A stretch of DNA of 64,000 nt from Microdochium bolleyi. Lineage: Eukaryota > Ascomycota > Sordariomycetes > Xylariales > Microdochiaceae. The notes beneath the pieces were generated by a model. The model searched no databases. It had not been told where the DNA came from and saw only the letters and a program-made list of their open reading frames with translations. A program made the position numbers and the translations under genes. The DNA is taken from NCBI GenBank assembly GCA_001566295.1, contig KQ964266.1, forward strand, positions 124,001 to 188,000, written 5' to 3'. Positions 20,351-31,363 of this stretch are shown piece by piece (position 1 is the stretch's first letter; the number at the start of each line of letters is the position of its first letter).

Positions 20351-23300
20351 GAGCTGAGTGTGCGGCGAGAAGCGCGTTGCCTCGGTGCACTCAGCACACG
20401 GACTTCAGGGCTGTCGCGCCCGATCGGATGTTGGACGTCGCGCAAATCGTGCGAGTTGGCGGGCGTCGCGGGCTCCGCTGGAGCAGCGTGTCTGTCGAAT
20501 TGGAGCGTGGACGGTGGCGGCTTATCTGCCACACAGATGCGCTGGAGGGATGGGCCACGGGCGCGTTGGTTGGTGTCGCAGGGTCGCCAGAAAGACTGTG
20601 GCGATGCTTGCGGTTGAGTTGAGGCGCGGGAGAGGTGTGCAATTGGGCGAGAGCGCGATGGGCGGACCAGGTCTCGTCCACCAAGGGCTGGCAGCGTCTG
20701 ACGTGATTGTCGACCTGTAGGAATTTTTGAACTCGGCGGATGATGGGACTTTGAAGCTTTGGGCGGACAGCTCAGTCAGGCCGAACCCCACTACAGTCGA
20801 CAGCCCTGGCCGGAGAGAGCTGGCTCTGCACGTTTCGCTGTGGGGATGATGCCGCGACGGGAGGGCCCTTTACGCAATACTGTGCCTCAATCGGCGATGG
20901 GCGAGGGATGCGAGCGCGTTGCGCAGAACGTGGAGGGCGATGAGGCCTGGATTATGCGCTGCCAGCCGCGACTGCTGGTGCTGGTTGACGAAAAGATGCA
21001 CGCGCGCTGACGGAGTTGCGGGAGCCTCGGAGGACGGATCAAAGTGGCTGGCGCTACTGGAGGTGACAAGGCCGCGATTCGCAATGACCGATGACTCGCA
21101 CCATGGATGGGTCGACGTGTCTTTTGCAAACCTGAAGATGCAATCATGTGCCTGGAGGTAGGTAGCCTGGGCATACAGCCGGTTCTTGTAGACGACACAG
21201 TGCACGCGCACACCCGCCGGCGATGCAGCGGCCCTCTGAGCAGAGGCGGTCAATCAAGGCTGCATGCAAGTGCCTGGCTCGTCGGCCGGCGATCATGCAG
21301 CTCTGACGTGACACTGGCGTCGGCCGGGTGCCGCCTTCCCAGCGCTGGCCGAGGCTGTTCTTGCATCCTCCCGACACGCTATCTCAACTTCACTTACACC
21401 ATGTCGCTTTAGATACCTTAAGACAAGCACCCAGCACTAGTTGAAGTCCTGTTCAATAACTCAGAAGCCACCGACTGACCGCGTCGTCTCAGCTCTGTTG
21501 CATGCAGTCTTCCCCGCGCTCTCCCACGACGCCAATTGCACGTCCCGAGCCAACACTGCCCACATCGTACCGCATCGCACTGCTCGAAAGCACGACTCGG
21601 GAACCATCCGTACGGCCTCAATGCCCGTAAACCTCCCATTCCAACAACAAGAGAAAGGCGTTGGCACCACAGCCATGCCTGTCCGCCGGTGATTTTGCTC
21701 CGACAGACTGAACCGCCAGCCCTTATTCGAGACGATCCCTGGCCACGCCATACTTATGGACTGGACGTACTCCATGACAACCTGAAAGGCCGCCGTGATT
21801 GCACCTCGGGTAGACCTACTTCAGTCTTCCAGAATCCCCGTCTGCCTCCACTGAACCTTGTCTGACGATGAGATTCTCGGAAAGCATGCCGTAATCACGT
21901 GGTATCTACCTGAGGCAGTCAGGCAAGGAGGTGAGAGAATGAATCGGCCTCGCCCCGCCCCACAGATCACATCCTGGCAACGGAGCAGAGATGCCCTCAG
22001 ATGCCAGACCTCAGGTTGTAGCGATCCCGACGACACACCTAGATGCCGAGGGCAGCACTAAGAGCACGTTCGATCTGCAATCCCCCCAGCTCATCGAACT
22101 GTTGCATAATCGGCCCGCCCGCTCTCGAGCAAAGAACGGGTAGTAGAGGTTTAGAGTTTGCAAAGGCATGGGTCCTCTCGGGCCGTTCCCCCCAGCTCAC
22201 GGGACTGTTAACATTTTAGGCACCTTGACCTACAACGTTTTGGTCAGCGCTGCGCTCGTGGACTGGGCACGCCAGATGCCAGGGCGATGGGGACGGATAT
22301 GCGTAGATGCTCAAACTAGTCACACCCAGTGCCAATGCATTCGCCCCTGCGTCCAGAGCAGGCTTATGAGGCTGCAACCACGAAACGATGCAAGGCTTGT
22401 CGGCCGAGAACGGGCGCGACCGCACAGTGGGTTGAACTGGGGCCGCTGCGGAGTGGCGCAGCCGTGCTGGCATTGGTCTCGGGCCCCGATCCGTCACCCG
22501 CCACCTGTCACCCGTCTTGATGTTGATGAGCCTCATCTCGGCATCCCGCGAGACGGCAAAGTGCGGCTGCTGCTCGCTGTGCGCCCGTCGCAAAAGACGG
22601 GAGCCAGGCTCTGTTCCTAGCGTCTGACGAGAGGCCCATTCTCCCGGCATGGACCCAGCCCAGAGGCCAATACGGTGGACTTCGACCCCCTCAGACGGGC
22701 AGAGATGGCTGCTTCCCACACCGCGAGCGGCGAATGCCGCCCCGTGTGCCCCCCAGTCGGCCTGTATGACCGGCGCCGAGCGAAGCGATGACGCGGCGAG
22801 CCCATGGAGCCAGCATGAAATCACAATGAGCCAACATTGCATGTTCTCTTCTGCTTCATAGAGTCAACTTGATAATATGCTATCTTTGGAAGCCCATCCG
22901 ATGGCGTAATTTGTTTTCAAGGATGATGGGATCACATGCTGCCACTGGGCAGCTACCTCTCAGCAACCTCGTCATAGTTCGAGCTGCAACATGTCGTCGC
23001 CCACGAACAACACTCGAGCTACCTGTTCCCTGATCGAGTGCAGCCGCACACAGGCCTCGATAGTCGGAAGGTATGTTGCTGGCTCTGCGGACGACGGCAT
23101 CACCCCTGATCTACGAAGTCATGCCGCACCCACTCGCCATGCGGGTCGTAGGCATCAGGCTGACCTTCTCGAATCATCGACTGTTATACTACCAACGGGC
23201 TACGTTCTTGGGGGGTTACTGGTCTAGCCTATTCCGCTAAGCCTGGGCCCCTGCATGTGTAGCCCTCTTCAAGACGTCAAGTTGGCCTTGTACCAAGCGT

Positions 23301-23486
23301 TTCAGAATCTCCTCGGAAAACTTTCCGTGGCCACCACCCAAAGGAAACCTGAGGCTAGAGCAGACTCCGTGGTGGGCATGCACCACCGTGCCCCCACGGC
23401 CGAACCCACCGTCTTCGACAATCCTGGAGGCAGGAGGTTCTCGAGAAACCTTGACGTACGTCATGGCGATCCAGACCCGACACAAT

Positions 23487-23502
23487 CACACACACACACA
23501 CA

Positions 23503-23533
<31 letters not shown>

Positions 23534-23599
23534 GGACGGGTCAGATCTCGGAGGAGANNNNNNNNNNCCCCCCCCTTCTCTCTCTCTCTCTCTCTCTCC
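23487..23599. repeat. Compound microsatellite (CA)n - gap - C run - (CT)n
   Basis: CA dinucleotides from about 23487 to 23533 with one interruption, then unique sequence, ten N at 23558-23567, eight C at 23568-23575, and CT repeats to about 23598. The repeats explain why the assembly broke here. Confidence 0.95.
23558..23567. other. Assembly gap of ten N
   Basis: Ten undefined bases between a GA-rich stretch and a C run. True length is unknown; ten may be a placeholder. Confidence 0.99.
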
Positions 23600-24135
23600 T
23601 TGGTTCATCCTCAAACTGCCGATGAAAAGTGCCGCGTGGCAGAGAACGGTGCCCGGCCGGCACTGCCTGCCGGCACAGGATTTAGAGTTTGCTGGGTTGC
23701 AATACTGTGCCGGCCGAGACAAGGGAGGCCCCCGTCCGTCCATGCTTTCAGGGCCGTTTGCTCCGGCTTGCGACAATCACTGACTCTTTTTGTCTCTCTC
23801 GAACCCTTCAAGACTGCAAACCGATCGATCTATGCTCGTACGACGACTGGGCATGTCCGGACTCCAAGTCCTTCAGAGAATGGGGGGGGGGGGTCCCAGA
23901 CCAACTAGGATCGAGAAGCTCTCTATACCATGACACGGAAAACACCGAAAATGAAGCAAAGCGTTACCAACAGGTCAAGAGTCAGAGAAATGAGCAATCA
24001 TCCGCCCACAAGCAGTCACAAAAACAAAGCAACTGCGATTCGACAAGGCATGTAGCTTCAGAATACACACAGGATAGTACGTTCCTGTCGTGGTGTTTGA
24101 TTATTCAATAGTTCTTCGCCCCGACAAGCCAAAGA

Positions 24136-25860
24136 CTACTTTGCTCCCCTGCCGGCGAGCGCGCTCTGCCTCGCCATCTTGGCGTTGCGCGCCTGGTCCC
24201 ACTCCCGGCTCGACTCGCCGGCCTGCGCGCTGCGCTTCGCGCGCTTCTCTTCCTTGAGCGTCCTGGCCTTCTCGCGCGGGTCGATCACGACGAGCTGCTC
24301 CTCGGCCTTCTTGCGGTATGACAGGTCCTTGCCCAGCTTGTCCGCCGCGAACGTGAGCCGGTGCGAGATCCAGCTGGGGTCGTTGTCGTCGCCGTCGTCA
24401 TCGCCGCTTCCTGCCCCTGCTGCGGCGTCCTTGTCGTCCCACGACTTGCAGCTCTGGCAGTTCGCGATGAAGTGCAGGTCGCAGAGCTCGGCCTCCTCGT
24501 CCAGGGCGGCCTCTCCGCTGTTGTTATTCCCATCATCTTGCCCTCGCGACGGGACACCGGTGCCATCCTGAGACGGGTCCGGTCTGCTGCGTCCTGCGTT
24601 TTTGGGATCGTCGTCAAAATGCGCCTGTCCAAGCTTGGACCGGAACGCCTCAAAGATTTCCATATCTGCATCCGTCATCGTGCCGTCGCCGGCTCTCCTA
24701 CGCTTCCTCCCTCGTGTCGAGGTCTCGGGTATCATCTTCTCCAGTGGTGTCTTCTTCGTCTCCTTCGCGGAGTCGGTCTGCGTGTCGCGCTTCATGGACG
24801 CTTTGAGGGCTGCAATCTCCTCGTTGACTGAGTCTAGCGCCGATTTCTTTTTCGCCTCCGGCTCTGGGGATACAGACTCTTCGTCGCTGTCGTATGTTGG
24901 TCTCGTCGGTTTTGATTTCGTCTCTGGCACAGCCTTTTTCACAGTCGCATCGTCCTCCGCTTCTGTTGGTGCTTGTTGTGGTGGTGACCGCTCAGCCTTT
25001 GCAGACTTTGAGTCCTTGCTCTTCTTCTTGGTCTTCGCTATCCGTGGCTCGTCCTCTTCCTCTCCAGCCGGGGCCGGCGCCACAACTCGCGAGTCAAACT
25101 TGGGCTTTTTGAACACCGGCATGTTCTCCGCCTCCGCCTCGTCGTCGCCAAAGCTCAACAGCTTCTTGCCCGCCTTGCTGCTCTTCTTCACCTTCTTCTG
25201 CTGCCCAGCCTCCGCTGGAGCCTTCACCGCAGACCTCACTGCCCGGTCCGACCTCTTCATGTCCTCGAACGGGTTCACCAGTATCTCCACGCCCGTGATC
25301 TTGATTGGGTACAGGGGCCGCTCGCTACCCTCGGCGACCTCCGCCTCGCCCATGCGCGCCAGGTTGTATATCGTGTCGCCGACGATCCTGCCAAACACGG
25401 TGTTCCGGTTGTTGAGCTCCTCGGCCTTCTCCAGCGTGAAGAAGAACTGGCTGCTGTTCGAGTTCGGCCTGCCATCATTCGCCATGCCCAGCAGCCCGCG
25501 GCGGTTGAATTTCAGCCGCGAGTGGAACTCGTCTCTGAAGTTGATCCCCTGGGCCCCCGCGTTCTGCCCGCGGCGCTGGTCCATCGGCCAGGGTTCCAGG
25601 TCCCCCGAGTACGCGCCGCCGTCGTAGATGCATTCTCCGCCGTTGCCCGTGCCCGTGGGGTCGCCGCCCTGGATGATGAACCCCGGCACCAGGCGGTGGA
25701 AGATCGTGCCGTCGTAGTAGCCGTCCATACATAGCTGGAGGAAGTTGCGTGACGTGAGGGGTGTTTGTTTCGCGAAGAGCTCCACGGAGAGGTCGCCGAG
25801 GGTGGTCTTGAGGATCACCGAGGCCGTCGGCTGCGGCTCGAGGTTGTATATGGACGACAT
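24136..25860 (-). CDS. cwc27: Spliceosomal cyclophilin-type peptidyl-prolyl isomerase Cwc27
   Basis: Intronless, 574 residues from the ATG at 25860. The N-terminal 190 residues are a cyclophilin domain: SVELFAKQTPLTSRNFLQLC, IFHRLVPGFIIQGGDPTGTG, MANDGRPNSNSSQFFFTL and NTVFGRIVGDTIYNLA. The start MSSIYNLEPQPTASVILKTT is typical of Cwc27/NY-CO-10. Instead of the Trp used by cyclosporin-binding cyclophilins there is KAEELNNRNTVFG, as in Cwc27, where isomerase activity is poor or lost. The rest is charged, lysine- and acid-rich, with helical C-terminal stretches and a CDLHFIANCQSC cluster (C-x2-H-x4-C-x2-C) that could bind a metal. Cwc27 associates with Cwc22 in the activated spliceosome. Assignment is firm from domain and overall layout. 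Confidence 0.93.
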   Translation of the reverse strand: MSSIYNLEPQPTASVILKTTLGDLSVELFAKQTPLTSRNFLQLCMDGYYDGTIFHRLVPGFIIQGGDPTGTGNGGECIYDGGAYSGDLEPWPMDQRRGQNAGAQGINFRDEFHSRLKFNRRGLLGMANDGRPNSNSSQFFFTLEKAEELNNRNTVFGRIVGDTIYNLARMGEAEVAEGSERPLYPIKITGVEILVNPFEDMKRSDRAVRSAVKAPAEAGQQKKVKKSSKAGKKLLSFGDDEAEAENMPVFKKPKFDSRVVAPAPAGEEEDEPRIAKTKKKSKDSKSAKAERSPPQQAPTEAEDDATVKKAVPETKSKPTRPTYDSDEESVSPEPEAKKKSALDSVNEEIAALKASMKRDTQTDSAKETKKTPLEKMIPETSTRGRKRRRAGDGTMTDADMEIFEAFRSKLGQAHFDDDPKNAGRSRPDPSQDGTGVPSRGQDDGNNNSGEAALDEEAELCDLHFIANCQSCKSWDDKDAAAGAGSGDDDGDDNDPSWISHRLTFAADKLGKDLSYRKKAEEQLVVIDPREKARTLKEEKRAKRSAQAGESSREWDQARNAKMARQSALAGRGAK

Positions 25861-26536
25861 GATGGCGCTTGCTCGGGCAAGGAGCTTGGTGTGGTCGGCC
25901 CGTGGGTGCTAGTGTCCCGGTTTATAGCATGTGCTTGCTGCCCGGGCGGGCGAATGCCCTAGCTCGCCCGATCGTTGGGGGGGACCCGTTCGTGCAGCGC
26001 TCGGATAATGTTGTCGGATCGGGTGGGCGTGCAGAACGCAAGCGTGGGACAGAAGGACGGCCAATTCAAGGCTCGTGAAGTGGAAGAGGAAGCAAGTCTG
26101 AGGAAAGAGCCGTGGCTGAAATTTGAAGATGGTGTGAAGTTGAAGTAATTGATGGAGTGGAAGCTTGGAGCTAGCCTGCGCGATCGCGGAATGCGACCTG
26201 CAGGCTGGGAGCATTATCTTATCGCGCCTCGTCTTGAGCTGTGTAGTATTACATAAGCTAACAACGAACCTCGTCCTCACATAGCAACAACCATCAACAC
26301 GAAGACTTTTGGGTGGCGCTTGAATTTGATCGCTGCTATAAAGGAGAGCATCTTCATTGCTGATTTTTCACGTTCAGTTGAAATCGAACGACCGGTGGGG
26401 CGAAGCCTAACTATGTCTTGGACTTCCGACTTTCCAATAACACAATCGCAGCACCTACTTATGAGCTGATCGACTGAGCCGGTGTCCATCATGGCCGTAA
26501 AGAGGTTCCCACTGAAGATCGATTTAGTTCGCGCAT
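25861..26536. other. Intergenic 0.68 kb
   Basis: Cwc27 promoter and the 3' side of the unknown gene. A plus-phase continuation of the upstream gene at 26277-26540 (minus) could act as an alternative last exon, but is not needed. Confidence 0.35.
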
Positions 26537-28020
26537 TCAATATGATGGCTGGCAGGGTATCACTGTACTTACACTATCACCCAGGTCGGAAGAAAGATCC
26601 TCCATACGTCTCTTCTTCTTGGCTGAGCCCTGCTTGTTGTCCGCGACAGACTCATCACGAGGTTGTTTGGCGCTGACAGACGTCACCGTGACAGGTGCTT
26701 CTGTTGTTTCTATATAGTCATTTGCTTCAAAGCTCTTGGTCGCTTCCTGCACTTGGGGAGGCTTCGTTGGAGCCGGTCGTGCTGGTGTGCAGATGTTTTT
26801 GGACTTTTTGTGGGAGTTTTCCGTCTTCACTAGTGGTGGCATTGTGGAAGCTTTCCGCGGCCGCAAGGTCTGAGTGCGGCCTGCAAACAGGATCTCGGCG
26901 TCGTTCCCCTCAGCTTGTGCACCTATGAATCGGACTGGTCCTGCGCGCATTTGTGCCTGCTCGGCCCGGAGGGCCTTCAGTTGTCGCCATTCATTCCGCT
27001 TCTCAGCTCGTGCAACGAGGTGTGCCATGGAATCATGCACATATCTTTCATGGGTGGCCTTGCTGGCTTCCACTGATGGTTGAGGACCCACGTTCTCTTC
27101 CAGATCTGCGTTATGTTTTATGAAGGATGCGTCGATGTCTTGGCCTTCTTTCGTCTTCGACTTTGACCCTTCAGCCGATGGAGCGACACACAGAAGTTCT
27201 CGCTGCGGCCTGGCGGCAGCCGGCTGCAGACCCTCTGAGAAACGAGCCATAACGCCGAATCTGTCCTGAGGTCTCTGCGGTCGGCTATCTGCAGGCGAGG
27301 TGATGTGGTTCTGAGTCAAGAAAGCGCCCTCGAGGCCAGCCTGCGTGTCGTAGTCGTCTGACCCGGCGACATCCCACTCGACCGTAGAGGCGGGCGAAGG
27401 CTTCCTTGTAACGTGCTGACCAAGTTGAAGCAGTGCCTGGGCCGCAGCTCGGCGTGAAGGAGTCGGGGAGCGTTCGTCGCGCCGGGGCCGTGGTTGACTT
27501 GCGAGCTCCAGCAATCTGTGGGATGGTCAGTCAAGATGCTGGGTTCGTGCATCACGGTAAAGGGGAGCGTTGCTTACATCTGAGCAGTCTGGTACCGCCG
27601 CTGCTCATCGTATTCTGATACGTTGCTGCGGAGATCCGTTTGTGCTGGATGTCGCTGATGGTTGCCGACTGCTCGACTCGGTTGTGCCTGTTGCGGCGAG
27701 GTGGAGGACTGGCAAGTGAATATCCCAGATTGATGTTGAAGCGAGCCGAATTTGACTGAGCCCGGCTGCGCTCGTGACCACATCGATGTGCATGCGTTAT
27801 GGTCTCCGGCCTGTGGTATTGCGTTGGTCGCTCCTGCCGTTGGTGGGCTGGCAGACGATGACGAACATTCTTGACCGATGCCACTGATGCATTCGCCCTC
27901 GAGCTTGTGCTTCGGGGACGGGGTCTTGGGAGTCGGGAGTTTTATTGGTGTGGTTGGATCGACATCCCACTGCTTCTTCTTCCCCTTGTTCTCGCGCAGG
28001 GACCGTCTGCATCCGGCCAT
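26537..28020 (-). CDS. Unrecognised, mostly disordered, probably nuclear protein
   Basis: Exons 27578-28020 and 26537-27515 (62-base intron, GTAAGC...CAG) give 473 residues. The ATG in AACATGGCC at 28020 is preferred over an in-frame ATG at 28044 because of context. I do not recognise the family. Visible features: a basic N-terminus (CRRSLRENKGKKKQWDVD) followed by clustered S/T-P sites (TPIKLPTPKTPSPKHK), which look like proline-directed kinase targets; a helical basic middle (HERYVHDSMAHLVARAEKRN); and a nuclear-localisation-like AKKKRRMEDLSSDLGDS near the end. No membrane helix or catalytic motif. A strong GTAAGT donor overlaps the codons for DS just before the end, so an alternative 3' exon is possible. 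It lies between CWC27 and deoxyhypusine synthase on the same strand; this gives no clear hint of role. Confidence 0.7.
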
Positions 28021-28449
28021 GTTTGCAGGTTGGTGTAAAAACATGTGAAAACTAAGAAGGTGATGCACGGCGTAGATACTTGTTGTCGTTGATGAGTAAT
28101 GGTAAAACAACTGTTTGAATGTCCAAAACCTGTCTTTCGGCGATGATATTCTGTGATGCTATGCTGAAGACTTTTGCAGGAGTGGTTCACTCGAAGAAGC
28201 ATTCGTTGCTGTGTTACATGCAAGTGACTCCTTCCGCTCTGGCCAGTATATCCTCATGTGTGGGATGGGACCTGAGCGACTTCCAGACGCGCTGTGACTT
28301 TGGTACAGGCCAGGCCTCGTCACGCCAGCTCGCCAGGCATCGTCCCTTCCCGACCCATCACTCCACACAACTCGCCACGCCTTCGCAGCCACAGAGCATC
28401 GTGGAATCCCGTAATCATCGGCGTCCGCTTATCGCAGAAGATTCTGTGA
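28021..28449. other. Intergenic 0.43 kb
   Basis: 3' flank of deoxyhypusine synthase and promoter of the unknown gene. Nothing else seen. Confidence 0.35.
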
Positions 28450-29638
28450 TCAATCCTCCTTGGCGAAGGTGCTCGCTACTATGAATGGGAAGCACGCTGA
28501 TGCCTCGAGGTATACCTGAAAGCGCGGTTAGCACAGCAAAGCAAACAAGTCGCTCCTATAGATCACTCACCTTGACGTGGTCGGCACCAATCTTGATCTT
28601 TCCCCACGAAACAGCCTCATCAGGCCGTGCGCCAGCGTCGCTCCCGTCGAATTCCTGCGCCGTGTTGATGTACACGGCCGACTCGGCGCCGTTCCTCATG
28701 AGGCAGGCATTGGCGATGTGGTGCTTGACCACGCCACCGCCCAGGATGATCATGCCGGCCCGCTTCGCCCGTACCGCTATCGTGTTAATGCGCCGGATGT
28801 CCTCGACAATGTCGACCTTGAGCTGCAGCGGTGACGCCTTGAACGTGTGGAAGTAAAGCATGTCGCCGAGGCTGCCGTCCGTCAGGGCCGGGCAGAAGAC
28901 GGGGATGTTATTCTTGTACGCCCAGTAGTACACGGAGCGCTCGTCGTTGATTTCCTTGCCGAGACGGTGGATGATCTTGGAGGGCGTCCAGTTTATCTCG
29001 TCGTCTGTGCCCTTGGACGCTTCTTGCTCCTCGAGCATCTTGTCCAGGATGGGCACCACCCAATCCTCGAAAGCACAATAGTTTGCGTTGGGTACCATTA
29101 GGTTGCCGATGCGGTTCAAACCCTTTGACCGGAGCTCGGCACCGACAGCGCTGAACGAGGACATGTAGGTGTCGCCCAGGCATTTGATGAAGTCCTCCTC
29201 GATACCCCCCGCTGTTGTGACTATGGCAGACACGTGGTTGTGCTGTACAAGATACCTGAATATGCCCCGCAGGCCGGAGCTGATCATGTTTGATGTGTAC
29301 CCGAGGAAGATGGTGGTCTTATCCCCCGTTTCGGGGTCTCTCCACGCCCTCTGGAATCCACTGGTCAGCACGACTGGCCTGTCTCTTGTGTCTCCTGGTC
29401 TGGCAACACTCACCATGTCGTTTATTATCCGGACAGCCTCGCCCATGGATGATGCCTGGAATCCCATGTGCTTCATGCCGGCCATTATGTCATCGACCGT
29501 GATTGGCCGGCCCTTGAAGGCGTTGAAGTCGATCTCCTCGACTTTTTGTGTGCCTTCGGGCACCTCTGCGGACTGGACCAGGACGGCGTCGGTGGCTGCC
29601 GCCGGCGGCCGATTCGCATCGTCCTGATGTTGTGCCAT
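28450..29638 (-). CDS. Deoxyhypusine synthase
   Basis: Exons 29414-29638, 28571-29350 and 28450-28515 give 356 residues, normal for the enzyme. It transfers the aminobutyl group of spermidine to one lysine of eIF5A, using NAD, in the cytosol. Signatures seen: TIFLGYTSNMISSGLRG, VTTAGGIEEDFIKCLG, CPALTDGSLGDMLYFH and GGGVVKHHIANACLMRNGAE with the active-site lysine (about K284), then FDGSDAGARPDEAVSWGKI. The first intron (63 bases, GTGAGT...CAG) has no stop and keeps frame, but its 21 residues fall between IINDM and RAWRDPETG, which are contiguous in this family; the spliced form is therefore chosen. The last exon adds VYLEASACFPFIVASTFAKE. Divergent from the large Snt1 gene. Confidence 0.96.
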
Positions 29639-31363
29639 GTTTGCAACGATCCCAGTGTGATGTGTTGTGTTGCTTGGTGATCAGGGTGTGTCCGAGCTTG
29701 GCAACGTTGGCCCCCGATGCTACCCCTCGGTGGTCGAGGTTGGCCTGGAGTCGTGAAGACGAGGCTCTGGGCACCAGGATTTCCCTTTGAAGGATGAACC
29801 GTGATCGTCCCTGGCCAGCTCTGTGCTCTGTGTGCAGGTTGCTTGATGCCTGCAGATCGCCCGAACCCGTCCTGGATGCATGAAATTGCGATGCCGCAGT
29901 GGCCTCGAAGTCGTCGATGGCGTGTCTTGGCATCTAAAATCCTGCAAAACCCAGCAGGGCCAATCACGTCCTGGATGCGAGGTTGAAACGGCCCATGCTA
30001 GCGCGGCGGACCCCGGTCGGCCAGTCGGTCAGCCTTAGACACGACGCGGCACCTTGGTTGGGCCCGCGCACTCGATTCGAGGTCTGCAGCGGACCAATTT
30101 CAGATCCTGGGATCGAGCCCGTCTGCCGACCCCACGTTTCATGGCGTGCCCTCCTTGCTGTCTGTCCGTCCGCCCGTCCGTCCGTCTTTCCAACAGGCTC
30201 ACTGTTCACTGCCCTCGAGTCTCAGCATAGGCACGATGGTCTCCAGATCCGTCCGACGACACCGCAACGTGGTGACGCTATTCCAAAGTCCAAGCTGAAT
30301 GTTCTCTGGGTCATCGATGCACCGTCGATGCAAGACGACATGAATCTGTGCACTTGTTGTCTGGCATGACTCGTCCTTGAGCCCCCTGCAATGTGCACCG
30401 AATAGGCACTCCAAGCAGCTTGCACCTTGCAAACCCTCCAGGGAGAACTCAGACTTGGACGGGGACTTTCTGTGGATGCCGTTGATTAGCGTTGGGTCGC
30501 TAGCACGGTGAGACATTCCTCATGTCTTCGAGATCTGGTCACGCTGGTCAGAGCCGGGAGAGGAACCTCCCTGGCAGGCCGATCCACCGTCTCATGTGCG
30601 CGAAAGGGGGCCTGCTCCCGCCTGTGCCACGTCGATTGGTGACTTCGCCCTGTCCGGGCAGGCCAGGTTTGGCCCAAGATGGGCCAGGGCTGCTTCCCTG
30701 CGGCCGCTACCGAGGACCAGCTGTGCCAATTCGAGCCTCGAGGGCGGGCTCCACCTGCAAGTGCAAATGGCGGGTGCGCGCCCGCCCACACCCGTGGACC
30801 CGTGCAATGCAGCTCCATGCCAAGCGCCACGCGAAGGGGCCTCTCCTCCGTCTCAGCCTCCACGCTCAATCTCGAAACCTCCAACTCGCTGCCACTCACC
30901 ACACGCACCCGCACACACACACACCCACGCACCCGCGACAACCACCTCGGCCCGGCGCACAACCTTCTCACGTCGCCAGAGCACATCACGCACCTGCTCG
31001 CCCACGCGCTGTCGCATATCCGCGACCACATCAGCTAGGTGCAACAACATCGACAACCGTGCATGTCTCTTTTGCTTTGACGCCGAGCCGGGTGCATCAG
31101 CACACACACCCAGCCAGTCAACACCTCGGCTGCTGCTGCAACACGCGCAACCTTGGGCACACACCACAGCGGCTGTCCGAGCCCAACCCATCATCGCGCT
31201 CTATCCCGTCTGTGGAGAGCATCGCGCCAGCGAGCGCGTCGACGGATATCTTGGTCAACTTGAACCTGTGCCATCGATATACGGTCTGTTGTCATAGTCC
31301 TCTCCATGTGGTCAGGCTGCGGCTTTTGATCTACCATCCGGGCCCTGCTTAGCCCGTGCCGCA
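29639..31363. other. Divergent promoter region between deoxyhypusine synthase and Snt1
   Basis: 1.7 kb without a supported gene. Contains a GTCC-type repeat near 30161-30187 and a CA-rich stretch near 30901-30935, then a C-rich probable 5' leader of the Snt1 transcript. Confidence 0.45.
30161..30187. repeat. Short (GTCC)n-like tetranucleotide repeat
   Basis: About six GTCC/GCCC units in a row. Simple sequence, no function implied. Confidence 0.8.

Larger units (their letters stand above)
20351..24135. other. Gene-free 3.8 kb upstream of hsf1, with microsatellites and an assembly gap
   Basis: Probable hsf1 promoter/leader plus the 3' flank of the Cwc27 gene. Frames within it have coding-unlike composition; the longest with an ATG (22216-22842, minus) is not supported by any motif. 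It holds a CA repeat, ten N, a C run and a CT repeat (23487-23599) and a run of 12 G near 23882-23893. Confidence 0.5.

Noticed and set aside
22216..22842. Minus-strand frame of 208 codons with an ATG and a hydrophobic first 25 residues, resembling a small secreted protein
   Set aside because: Composition (many W, H, R, P with no periodic pattern) looks non-coding and it ends without a domain or cysteine pattern; no splice evidence. Only expression data could rescue it.
30081..30125. Possible reverse-strand tRNA B box (GGGATCGAGCCCG)
   Set aside because: Flanking sequence does not fold into acceptor, D and anticodon arms.
30596..31297. Plus-strand frame of 233 codons before Snt1
   Set aside because: Pro/Thr/His-rich translation of a C- and CA-rich leader; no ATG-context or domain, and it cannot be joined in frame to the Snt1 exons.
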